DNA of 64,000 nt from JBOZRQ01 sp050789255 (GTDB lineage Bacteria > Bacillota > Sulfobacillia > Symbiobacteriales > Symbiobacteriaceae), in contig JBOZRQ010000057.1 of the NCBI GenBank assembly GCA_050789255.1, positions 1-64,000 of the forward strand. The letters are read 5' to 3'. The notes below the pieces were generated by a model. The model ran no database searches, had not been told where the DNA came from, and saw nothing but the letters and a program-made list of their open reading frames with translations. A program made the translations under genes and the position numbers. This document shows positions 52,951-60,214 of the stretch, one piece after another; the stretch's first letter is position 1; every line of letters begins with the position of its first letter.

Positions 52951-53660
52951 GTTCGTCCAGCTCCTTCCCGCAGAAGCTCCTCCAGCATCCGGCGGTCGAG
53001 GGGCAGGAACCCGGCGAGCAGGCGGGAGAAGCCCCGGTAGAAACCCGTCTGGGCGCTGGCGTTCACATCGTCTGCGAAGGAGGTGGCCCACCGGAGCAGG
53101 TGAGCGTCCAAAAACGCCCGCTGGTCCTGCAGGACCTGCTCCAGTACGAAAACATCGCCGTTCGACGCAGCCTCGGCGGCAAACCGGCAGGTCTCGTACA
53201 TGAACTGAAGCTCCAGGCCGATATGATCGTCGGGCTCGGAGCCCACCTTGCTGGAGATCAGGCCGTACTTGCGATAGGCCTGGCGCACCTCCAGGGTCTG
53301 GACCTGAAAGAGCAGCCGGTCCGCCGTGCGGTAGGCCGACTCGTAGGGCGGGGCCGGCAGCCGGTCGGGGCCAATGAACATACGGGTATAATCCCAAAGC
53401 AGCCGATCAAAGGCCGCGTTGCTGTCGAAGGTAGGGTCGGACAGGTACGCCGCGACTTCGGCCGCCCCCTGCTGAAGCGAACCCGGCTGTTCCGCATAGG
53501 GGAACAGGCTGACCGCATCATGCTCGGCCAGCGACCGAATCCACTCCCGCGACGGCTCTGAAGCAAAGGCCTGTGCGAGCAGTCCGTAGGCGAATCCACG
53601 CGCCTCGAGAACGGCCTCCAACTCGCCGCTCCGGACCAGTTCCTGGGCTTGCGTGACCAT
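52935..53660 (-). CDS. TorD/DmsD-family chaperone
   Basis: 241 aa, all helical. The family signature is APPYESAYRTAD near residue 110, with LLWDYTRMFIGPDRL just before it and DDHIGLELQFM near 145. TorD-type proteins bind the twin-arginine leader of a molybdenum reductase until the cofactor is inserted. Its client is almost certainly the catalytic subunit encoded at 55181-57760. GGGGTG precedes the ATG at 53660. The 3' end overlaps the radical SAM gene by up to 16 bases. Confidence 0.85.
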   Translation of the reverse strand: MVTQAQELVRSGELEAVLEARGFAYGLLAQAFASEPSREWIRSLAEHDAVSLFPYAEQPGSLQQGAAEVAAYLSDPTFDSNAAFDRLLWDYTRMFIGPDRLPAPPYESAYRTADRLLFQVQTLEVRQAYRKYGLISSKVGSEPDDHIGLELQFMYETCRFAAEAASNGDVFVLEQVLQDQRAFLDAHLLRWATSFADDVNASAQTGFYRGFSRLLAGFLPLDRRMLEELLREGAGRTSSPN

Positions 53661-53739
53661 GGGCAACACCCCTGTCAGACATAAGTAGAAAGGAATCGGG
53701 GCCGGCAGCGCAAGGTCGCCGGCCCCTGAGTCTTGGGGA

Positions 53740-54594
53740 CTAACCGATGGAAATCGAGACGCCGGTGATATAGAACAGGTAGCGGCCAACCAGCTCGCCG
53801 GCCAGCAGGAAGGCGCAGGCGGTGTAGACCAGGCCGGTCGCCGGGCGCCCTGCGGCGATCCGCCGCCAGCCGAGCACCAGGGGCACCAGACCGCCGGCCA
53901 GGGTCAGGGCCCAGCGCAGCACCAGGGCGACGCTGTGCTCCCCGCCCAGCAGGCTCAGGGACTGGGCAGCGGCAGGGCCGGCGCCCGAAAGCGATGCCAG
54001 GTACAGCGGGTACGCAACCAGACCCACGATGCCCACGATGACCGCACCGCCGAGCAGCATCTGCATATCGCTGCTGACCTGCGGGTTCTCTCGGCCGAAC
54101 CAGGCCACCAGGCTGGCCGTCAGGGCGCCGCCCACCAACAGGGCGGTGGCAACGAAGGCCAGGAAGGTGCTCCAGCCCTGCCAGGCCGGGCGCATCGACA
54201 TGTGGTAGACCATGGCCATGCTCACCATGGACAGGGCGCCGCTCAGGGCAGCCAGCAGGTCGATCACCTTGCGGACCGACGGCGACCGCTCCAGCGCCAC
54301 CGACGCCACCAGCAGCACGAAGAAACCGCCGGTGAAGAAGATCTCACGGGAGAGCCAGGAGCTACCGAGCCGGGTCATGGCGGTCAGGGCGAGCATCGGG
54401 CGGCCCAGGTGGAGCACGGAAGCCGCCAGTCCGACCAGCGTCAGCGGCAACAACGCCACCACGGCCTTGCGATAAGCGCTGTCCATCGCTGCGTCCCGAT
54501 TGCGCAGCCGCAGCACGGCGGTCAGGATGAAGGCGCCGATGGACGCCTGGACCAGGACCGTAAAGAGGATCAAAGCCCATTCTTTCAGTTCCAT
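53740..54594 (-). CDS. DmsC-type membrane anchor subunit
   Basis: 284 aa with eight predicted membrane helices, beginning ALILFTVLVQASIGAFILT. LHLGRP near residue 62 is the conserved DmsC segment with the quinol-site His. It anchors the AB dimer and passes electrons from menaquinol. It is 15 bases downstream of the Fe-S subunit gene. Confidence 0.88.
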   Translation of the reverse strand: MELKEWALILFTVLVQASIGAFILTAVLRLRNRDAAMDSAYRKAVVALLPLTLVGLAASVLHLGRPMLALTAMTRLGSSWLSREIFFTGGFFVLLVASVALERSPSVRKVIDLLAALSGALSMVSMAMVYHMSMRPAWQGWSTFLAFVATALLVGGALTASLVAWFGRENPQVSSDMQMLLGGAVIVGIVGLVAYPLYLASLSGAGPAAAQSLSLLGGEHSVALVLRWALTLAGGLVPLVLGWRRIAAGRPATGLVYTACAFLLAGELVGRYLFYITGVSISIG

Positions 54595-54609
54595 CTCTGT
54601 GCCTCCCTC

Positions 54610-55164
54610 CTACTTTCTCGCTTCAGCCTTGGGGTTGATCAGGAGCGAGGGATGGGTCAGGCTGGCATCGGGCAGGCGGACGATGTTGTCCACCGCGCCG
54701 GGATGCTTCTTGCGGAGCTCCTCGATGTCGCCGAACTCCAGCGCCCGCATGACGCAAGCGTCGACGCACGCCGGGTTTCCGCCAGCGCTGGTGAGGTTCA
54801 CGCAGCCGTCGCACTTCTGGACGATGCCCTTCTCCTCGTTGTACGTGTTGGCGCCGTAGGGGCAGGACCACACGCAGTACTGGCAGCCGATGCAGGCCTC
54901 CTGGTCAATCGTCACCAGGCCATCATCGGCCCGCTTGATCCGGGCGCCGGTCGGGCAGTTCTCGACGCAGCGCGGGTTCTCGCAGTGGTTGCAGGCGATG
55001 GAGAGGTTGTACATCCAGGGCCGGGGATAGCTGCCCCCTTCAAAGGTATAGACCTGACGGTACGTGATCCCCACGGGCAGATCGTTCTTGTCCTTGCAAG
55101 CCACCTGGCAGGCCTTGCAGCCAATGCAGGCGGTCATATCGTAGTAAAAGCCCTTTTGTGCCAC
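54610..55164 (-). CDS. DmsB-type 4x[4Fe-4S] ferredoxin subunit
   Basis: 184 aa. Four cysteine clusters are visible: CIGCKACQVACKD (12-24), CNHCENPRCVENCPTG (about 60-75), CIGCQYCVWSCPYG (about 92-105) and CDGCV with NPACVDACVMRAL (about 118-140). It carries electrons from the membrane anchor to the molybdenum subunit. No Trp or Arg signature clearly separates DMSO reductase from related polysulfide, TMAO or selenate enzymes. Confidence 0.92.
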   Translation of the reverse strand: MAQKGFYYDMTACIGCKACQVACKDKNDLPVGITYRQVYTFEGGSYPRPWMYNLSIACNHCENPRCVENCPTGARIKRADDGLVTIDQEACIGCQYCVWSCPYGANTYNEEKGIVQKCDGCVNLTSAGGNPACVDACVMRALEFGDIEELRKKHPGAVDNIVRLPDASLTHPSLLINPKAEARK

Positions 55165-55180
55165 GACGATCCCGCCTCCT

Positions 55181-57760
55181 TTACTTTACGGGGATCCGCG
55201 GCGCCCACTTGTGGTCGGGCTCCAGCGGTGTGTTGTAGCGCTCCACCTGCACGTTGCAGGTATTCCATCCCGAGATGCCCTGCCCGCTGGGGATCGGGCC
55301 GCAGAGGATGTTGTCGGCGCCGGCCTTGTCGATGCCGGTGGACTCGTCCATCGTCACCCAGGCCCCGTGGGGCACGCCCACGACGCCGGGCATCACCGTC
55401 TCCGTCACATGAACCGGGCGAATCACCTTGCCGTGGCGGCTGGAGATCAGCACCGTGTCGCCTTCCTTGATGCCGCGCTCCGCAGCATCGTGGCTGCTCA
55501 GGTAGACGTGGTTCTCGAAGGACTCCCGCAGCCAGCCCACGTTGTCAAACACGGTGTGCGAGCGGCGCAGATAGTGCGGATTGATCGCCTGGAGCGGGAA
55601 CTCGCCCTTCACCTTCGCCTTGAAGTCCTTGAAGGTCTTCTCGTAGCCTTCGGCGGGCGGGTTGTAGGTGGGGATCGGCTTGATCTGACTGAGGCCGTAG
55701 CCCTTGATCAGGTCAGCCAGCGCCTGCGAGTGGATCTCCAGCTTGCCGCTGGCGGTCTTGAGGGCGTTCTTGACCGGATCCTTGCGGAACGCCTCGTAGG
55801 CGATGAAGCCATACTTGTCGCCGGGGCGCCGCTCGACCTGGTAGACGCCCTTGTCGATGAACTCCTGCATGCCAATGCGGCCCTGCTGGGCCTTGCCGGT
55901 CACACCCATCTTGGCGATGTCCGCATCGGTGATGGTGAGCAGGGGCTCGTACCCGGTGCCGTCGGTCTTGATGACCGTGGCGCCCGCCAGCTGGTTGAAG
56001 AACTGCTGCTTCTCCGAGATCGGGTAGATCGCCTTGGGATCGAGGCCCAGCCGCTTGCCGATCTCCATGGCGATCCACTGATCGCTCTTGGCTTCAAAGA
56101 GCGGCTCGGTGATCTGGGTGTAGCAGATCATCGCTTCGCGGTTGCCGGTGAGCAGGCCGCCGCCTTCGCGCTCCCACGGGGTGGTCGCGGGCAGCACCAC
56201 GTCGGCGTACAGCGAGTTGGTGGTCAGGAAGTGGGCCTGGGAGACCACGAACTCCACCTTGCGGTGCGCCTCAATGCCCTTGGTCATGCCCTCACGGGTC
56301 TGCAGCGTCGCTCCGCCGCCGTGGTAGATGCACTGAATGTTGATGTCCGTGGGCTTGCCAAAGCCGGCGGTGTACTTGCCGTTCAGGATGGCGTCCCACA
56401 TCTCGGCGTCGACGATGCTGTCCTTGACCGGGTTGGTGACGCCGGGCACGCCGGAGCCGCCGCCCTTCACCAGCGCCGGGCCGCCGTTGGAGGTGTTGTA
56501 ATGGCAGGAGACGCCGGTCATGCGGCCCGACTCGCCCATGTGACCCGTCATGGCGCCGAAGGCCATGAACATCTGGGGCATGCTGTCCGAGTTGTGGGTT
56601 CGGGCAGGGGCCCAGCCGGTCAGGAGAGCGGTGCGCTTCGTGGTGGCGATCTCACGGGCCAGACGGCGGATCGTGAGGGCATCGATGCCACAGATCTCGG
56701 AGGCCCATTCGGCCGTCTTGGGCGTGCCGTCGTGGGTGCCGAGCACGTAGTCCTTCAGGTTCTCCTTGGGATCGGCGCCCTTGGGCATGTGATCAGCGTC
56801 GAAGCCCACGGTGCAGTTGTTCAGGAAGTCCCAGTCGATCAGCTTGTTGGTCGCCGGGTTGTCCTCGGTCAGCAGGGTATGGGCCATGCCCAGCAGCAGG
56901 GTATGGTCGGTGCCGGGGCGGATCGGAATCCACTGGTCGGCCAGCAGCTCCACCGACTGGGTGTGGATCGGGTCGATGATGATGAACTTGGCACCGGCCT
57001 TCTTGGCCTGAATGTAGTGCCAGGTCGGGCTGCCGCCGGCGCTCCAGGCCGGGTTGGCGCCGAAGAGCACGATCAGCTGGGAGTTGCGCAGGTCGAGCCG
57101 GTCGTTGATGCTGGTCTCCATATATCCTTCGGCCATGCCGAACTTGGCGGGACCCCACCGCCAGGAGCCCCACGAGGTGGTGCCCCAGTGGCCGGTTGAG
57201 CCGCCGAAGAGCGAGAGCGTGCGGCCAATCTCACTGCCGCCGCCCAGGAAGATGGCGCGGTTGCCGTACTTCTCCTTGATGCGCTTCAGCTCGCTGGCGA
57301 CGATGTCCAGGGCCTCATCCCAGGAGATGCGCACCCACTCATCCTTGCCGCGCAGCTCCTTCTTGCCGCCGCCGGGCTCCCAGTTCTTGCGCTTCATGGG
57401 ATACCGGAGCCGGTCCACCGCGAACACCTGCTTGCGCTGCGACCGGCCGCGGGAGCAGCCGCGCTGCTGCGGGAAATCCGGCGTATCGGGATGGGTGTCG
57501 TCCGTCTTCTGCCGAACCACCACGCCGTCTTTGACCAGGACCTTGTTGAGGCAGCGGCCGCCGCAGTTGTGCCAGCACGCGGCTGTAAGCCACTGGCCCT
57601 CCTCGGGCTGGCCAGCGGCCTCGGCCGTAGCCGGCCCGACCTTGACCAGCCCGGCGCCGGCGCCCAGCAGCGCCGTGGCGCCTACCGCAGCGGCGCTCCA
57701 GCCGAGGAAGGTCCGCCGACCGACTCTGTGCTGCTGAATCTCACGAATCAGTTCCTTCAT
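55181..57760 (-). CDS. DMSO-reductase-family molybdopterin catalytic subunit
   Basis: 859 aa. Twin-arginine leader VGRRTFLGWSAAAVG (13-27) sends the folded protein out. A [4Fe-4S] site follows: C62, C66, C70 in ACWHNCGGRC and C102 in RGCSRGRSQ. The Mo-ligand region reads GHWGTTSWGSWRWG, where S196 or S199 could be the ligand, as in DmsA-type enzymes. Molybdopterin-binding blocks include LFGANPAWSAGG, TGWAPARTHNSD and ANTY-like late motifs. Closest in layout to DmsA. The acceptor (DMSO, TMAO, other oxo-compounds) cannot be told from sequence. GGAGGGG precedes the ATG. Confidence 0.92.
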   Translation of the reverse strand: MKELIREIQQHRVGRRTFLGWSAAAVGATALLGAGAGLVKVGPATAEAAGQPEEGQWLTAACWHNCGGRCLNKVLVKDGVVVRQKTDDTHPDTPDFPQQRGCSRGRSQRKQVFAVDRLRYPMKRKNWEPGGGKKELRGKDEWVRISWDEALDIVASELKRIKEKYGNRAIFLGGGSEIGRTLSLFGGSTGHWGTTSWGSWRWGPAKFGMAEGYMETSINDRLDLRNSQLIVLFGANPAWSAGGSPTWHYIQAKKAGAKFIIIDPIHTQSVELLADQWIPIRPGTDHTLLLGMAHTLLTEDNPATNKLIDWDFLNNCTVGFDADHMPKGADPKENLKDYVLGTHDGTPKTAEWASEICGIDALTIRRLAREIATTKRTALLTGWAPARTHNSDSMPQMFMAFGAMTGHMGESGRMTGVSCHYNTSNGGPALVKGGGSGVPGVTNPVKDSIVDAEMWDAILNGKYTAGFGKPTDINIQCIYHGGGATLQTREGMTKGIEAHRKVEFVVSQAHFLTTNSLYADVVLPATTPWEREGGGLLTGNREAMICYTQITEPLFEAKSDQWIAMEIGKRLGLDPKAIYPISEKQQFFNQLAGATVIKTDGTGYEPLLTITDADIAKMGVTGKAQQGRIGMQEFIDKGVYQVERRPGDKYGFIAYEAFRKDPVKNALKTASGKLEIHSQALADLIKGYGLSQIKPIPTYNPPAEGYEKTFKDFKAKVKGEFPLQAINPHYLRRSHTVFDNVGWLRESFENHVYLSSHDAAERGIKEGDTVLISSRHGKVIRPVHVTETVMPGVVGVPHGAWVTMDESTGIDKAGADNILCGPIPSGQGISGWNTCNVQVERYNTPLEPDHKWAPRIPVK

Positions 57761-57803
57761 CCATGACCCCTCCGCATCCGAGAGACTTCGAATACACCTC
57801 CAT

Positions 57804-57819
57804 TGTGAACTCCATCACA
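57804..57819 (-). promoter_or_regulatory. FNR/CRP-type site upstream of the reductase operon
   Basis: A perfect TGTGA-N6-TCACA palindrome about 45 bases before the start codon of the catalytic subunit. This is the consensus of Gram-positive FNR and of CRP-family regulators, and would give anaerobic activation. The site lies inside the element. Confidence 0.7.
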
Positions 57820-57894
57820 TACCAGCGGAATGACGCCTTCTTACACAAATGGTTGCTATGAAGGACCAAGGACCCTATACCCTTTGCTCATCGT

Positions 57895-57933
57895 GTCTAC
57901 CTACCCGTTCATCTGCATCTGGGGGACGAAGTA
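57895..57933 (-). other. attL junction of the spoVR element
   Basis: The shared core CAGA is at 57915-57912. spoVR codons lie at higher coordinates (CCC CAG ATG CAG) and element sequence at lower ones (ATGAACGGGTAGGTAG). The element supplies the TAG that ends the truncated SpoVR. Confidence 0.7.
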
Positions 57934-58689
57934 AAGGCTCTCCTCCCGAACGATCGCGATAATGTCCCGTTGCCAGGCCTCCAGGTGGTCGGCGTGCTCC
58001 AGCAGGAAGCGAAGCAGGTCCTTCTCGGGCTGCTCCGGAATCCGCCGGCGCGGCGCCGGACCCTTGCGCTCGCCCTTCAGCTTCCGGCCGGTGCCCAGCG
58101 AGGTCTGGTCATCGGTCTTACCGGGGAAGAGGTCGCCGAAGTGGTCGTACAGGGGCGGCTTTGGCTTCGCCTCCCGCTCCGCCTCACGCCGCGGGTACGG
58201 GTCGATGTGGTCGGAAATCGAGAGCACCGCGTCGAGGAACTTCTCGACCTCCAGGTCGCCCTCTTCGTGACCGTACTCCCGAATCCGCTGGGCGTTCTGG
58301 CTGACCGTGTCCACCATGTGCCGGTTCGTGCCCCCGAACCAGATGTTGTGCTTGAAGAAGTCGGTGTGTCCGAACACGTGGGCGACCACGAACTTGTTGT
58401 GCAGTAAGGTGTTGGTGTCGAGCAGGAAGGCGTAGCTGGGGTTCGAGTTGATCACCAGCTCGTAGATCTTGCTGAGGCCGTAGTCGTAGCTCGACTTCAT
58501 CTGATAGTAGGCCTTACCGTGGGTCCAGTGACTGAAGCGGCCCGGAAGCAGGTAGGCGCCGAACTCGTAGAGGATGGTGGCCGGCACGATCTCGAAGTGG
58601 GTCGGGAAGGGGTCGAGGCCCAGTTCACGGGCCTTCTCCCAGATCTCCCCGATCGCTTGCTCGAGTTTCGGAAGGTCCCTGTCATCCAT
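57901..58689 (-). CDS. spoVR: SpoVR, N-terminal part (split gene)
   Basis: 262 codons, of which the first 259 are SpoVR and the last three (MNG) come from the element. The family blocks are clear: FPTHFEIVPATILYEFGAYL, RFSHWTHGKAYYQMKSSYDY, GLSKIYELVINSNPSYAFLL and EESLYFVPQMQ. The usual His/Asp-rich metal-like HVFGHTDFFKHN is intact. The ATG at 58689 has GGAGG 8 bases upstream. A mother-cell type promoter lies 37 bases before it. In cells that keep the element the protein would lack the C-terminal 199 residues. The rest is at 49451-50053. Confidence 0.92.
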   Translation of the reverse strand: MDDRDLPKLEQAIGEIWEKARELGLDPFPTHFEIVPATILYEFGAYLLPGRFSHWTHGKAYYQMKSSYDYGLSKIYELVINSNPSYAFLLDTNTLLHNKFVVAHVFGHTDFFKHNIWFGGTNRHMVDTVSQNAQRIREYGHEEGDLEVEKFLDAVLSISDHIDPYPRREAEREAKPKPPLYDHFGDLFPGKTDDQTSLGTGRKLKGERKGPAPRRRIPEQPEKDLLRFLLEHADHLEAWQRDIIAIVREESLYFVPQMQMNG

Positions 58690-58725
58690 GGGCTCATCCT
58701 CCTCCGCGGCATCTTGCTCCTGTTC

Positions 58726-58752
58726 TACTCTATGCGGCCGGTGGCCCGGGGT
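58726..58752 (-). promoter_or_regulatory. Mother-cell type (sigma-K/sigma-E) promoter of spoVR
   Basis: Minus strand AC (58752-58751), 16 bases, CATAGAGTA (58734-58726). This fits the sigma-K pattern AC-N16-CATAnnnTA, and the -10 also fits sigma-E. It is positioned to start a leader of about 30 bases before the spoVR ATG. Confidence 0.5.
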
Positions 58753-58791
58753 GGCATTAGAATCAGGTTCCGGCCCAAGGGTTCCACCGTG

Positions 58792-58800
58792 TGATATACT
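58792..58800 (+). promoter_or_regulatory. Extended -10 promoter of the small antitoxin-like gene
   Basis: TGA-TATACT (TGn plus -10), 34 bases before the ATG at 58835. No clear -35. Confidence 0.4.
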
Positions 58801-58834
58801 AGAAGCACGGTGTTGTGGTGTGAGGTGATGGGTC

Positions 58835-59014
58835 ATGAGCATGGACGAGCTACGTGAGGCCCTACGCTCCCTGCCCGAGGACCAACTCAAGCAGTTGATT
58901 CTGGAGTTCTTGCCCCGCGTAGCGCTAGCCCCTGCGGATCCGGCCGAAGTTCTGCGTACAGCCGACCAGGTCATCAAGGACCGCAAGGGGCTACTCGAGA
59001 GGCTTGCCAAATGA
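58835..59014 (+). CDS. Small helical protein, probable antitoxin of a decayed Doc module
   Basis: 59 aa: MSMDELREALRSLPEDQLKQ, then a short hydrophobic stretch and a charged C-terminal helix (DQVIKDRKGLLERLAK). GAGGTG lies 7 bases before the ATG. I do not recognise a named family. The next frame is the C-terminal half of a Doc toxin, and TA antitoxins are usually small proteins of this size directly upstream, so an antitoxin role is inferred from position. Confidence 0.5.
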   Translation: MSMDELREALRSLPEDQLKQLILEFLPRVALAPADPAEVLRTADQVIKDRKGLLERLAK

Positions 59015-59215
59015 ACGCCTGGCCTTTTATCCGCGAGAAACAAGCGCATGGCAGCCGTGCTGATGATCACGCTGCTCCAGTTGAACGGGCTTGACCTCGT
59101 AGCCGATGACGCCGCCGCTGAGGAAGCCATCGTGGGCCTCGCTGCGGGGACTATTGATCTTGATACGTTCACTGCTTGGGTACTCAGGCATGCTGTCTTG
59201 GCCAAACACCCGTAG
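59015..59215 (+). pseudogene. Remnant of a Doc/Fic-family toxin
   Basis: The frame reads ARNKRMAAVLMITLLQLNGL, then DLVADDAAAEEAIVGLAAGT and a Trp-containing end, TAWVLRHAVL. This matches the C-terminal half of Doc (NKR of the Fic motif HxFxxGNKR, then ELNGY...). The His and the whole N-terminal half are missing, and the only nearby ATG (59011) is in another frame. The toxin is therefore probably inactive. Confidence 0.6.
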
Positions 59216-59234
59216 ACACAAACTCAATGGGCGA

Positions 59235-59266
59235 AGGCCTCCCACTGTGCTGGTGGGAGGCTTTAG
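59235..59266 (+). terminator. Terminator after the Doc remnant
   Basis: Stem GCCTCCCAC/GTGGGAGGC (59237-59245 with 59253-59261) followed by TTT. Confidence 0.7.
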
Positions 59267-59327
59267 CGTTGGGGTATCATGGTTGCTATCACATCATTAG
59301 CGGGCATAAGGCCTGGAGGTGTCCCAT

Positions 59328-60161
59328 TTGCCTTACCAGAGCTTGGTACGACGGTATAAGGATCAACCAAGGGAAGAAGTATTCGCTTTCTTCAGCTACC
59401 GCGGGCAGGAAGGCGAAACATGGGAGACCCCGTTCGAACGATTGGCCCAAATGGCGAAGGACGAGCCCTGGAACTTCCAGCATAGCGAGTACCGACGACC
59501 TGGCCAGAGTTACCCGGTTCTCGTTGGTTACCTCAACTACACCTTTTTGCGGGTCCAGGATCAGGGCAAAATCGTCTACTCGCAAGATGGTTCCCGCGCT
59601 TGCTTCAACACGGGCCTCCAGACACCGCACGAAAAAGACATCTATGCCACGTTCTTCCGAAACAGAGAGTCTGAGTTGCGCAACCAGCCGGACTGGACGC
59701 TTTACGGCTTCTTTGACTCATACTCGCCGAAGGTGACCGATTTCCGCCCCCTGCCGCCCATTGCAACCTACATCGAAGATCCAAGGGACCTGGTCTTTGA
59801 CACCAACTGCGACATCGAGGTCAACTTCGATCATCTCTTCCAGGACAATCGGGACCGGCTCCCGCCTGTGTTGCAGAACAACAAGACGCTGGCGATCTCG
59901 GCCATCCAAGGCTCCATCGAATTGTTGAAGGAAAAGATTATCCGCAACTACAAGATCGCTATCCCGCACTGGTATCGGAACCGCATCCAGTTGCTGCTCC
60001 CCCTCAACCTGACCAGTGACAGCGAAGCCGATCTGGCACTGGTGGCCGAGCGCGATGAATCCAACCACGTCTATCGCATCAAGACGGTGCTTACCATGGA
60101 TATGGCCTATATGGACGCCAGACTGATTACCCGGCCGGACCGGGACTGGCTGAACCCCTAG
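59328..60161 (+). CDS. DUF3825-type protein
   Basis: 277 aa. The core matches the DUF3825 family: GETWETPFERLAQMAKDEPW at the start, GRACFNTGL-like RACFNTGLQTPHEKDIYATF in the middle, FDTNCDIEVNFDHLFQDN, and a C-terminal block with QLLLPLNLT and ALVAERD. The family is thought to be nucleic-acid or stress related, but its activity is unknown. The start is a TTG at 59328 with GGAGGT 7 bases upstream; a GTG three codons earlier overlaps that site. It is monocistronic. Confidence 0.65.
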   Translation: MPYQSLVRRYKDQPREEVFAFFSYRGQEGETWETPFERLAQMAKDEPWNFQHSEYRRPGQSYPVLVGYLNYTFLRVQDQGKIVYSQDGSRACFNTGLQTPHEKDIYATFFRNRESELRNQPDWTLYGFFDSYSPKVTDFRPLPPIATYIEDPRDLVFDTNCDIEVNFDHLFQDNRDRLPPVLQNNKTLAISAIQGSIELLKEKIIRNYKIAIPHWYRNRIQLLLPLNLTSDSEADLALVAERDESNHVYRIKTVLTMDMAYMDARLITRPDRDWLNP

Positions 60162-60164
60162 AAA

Positions 60165-60214
60165 AAGAGAAGCCGGAGGAACCAGCTAAGTTGGGCTGGC
60201 GCCTCCGGCGCTTT
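60165..60214. terminator. Terminator between converging genes
   Basis: Outer stem GCCGGAGG/CCTCCGGC (60172-60179 with 60202-60209) and an inner CCAGC/GCTGG stem; T-rich on the plus side, and A-rich before it so it can serve both strands. Confidence 0.7.

Larger units (their letters stand above)
50054..57915. mobile_element. Skin-like 7.86-kb element interrupting spoVR
   Basis: The element separates the two parts of spoVR with a shared 4-bp core CAGA at both ends (50050-50053 and 57912-57915). It carries a large serine recombinase 58 bases inside one end, and a five-gene DMSO-reductase-type operon on the other strand. Predicted excision restores a 458-codon in-frame spoVR, close to the 468 residues of the B. 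subtilis protein. Such layouts (skin in sigK, and other sporulation genes in Bacillaceae) are removed in the mother cell by their own recombinase. The ends and frame are seen directly; timed excision is inferred. Confidence 0.88.

Noticed and set aside
52042..53397. Radical SAM frame extended upstream to 53397
   Set aside because: That stretch overlaps the TorD-like gene in another frame and is Arg/Pro/Gly-rich shadow sequence.
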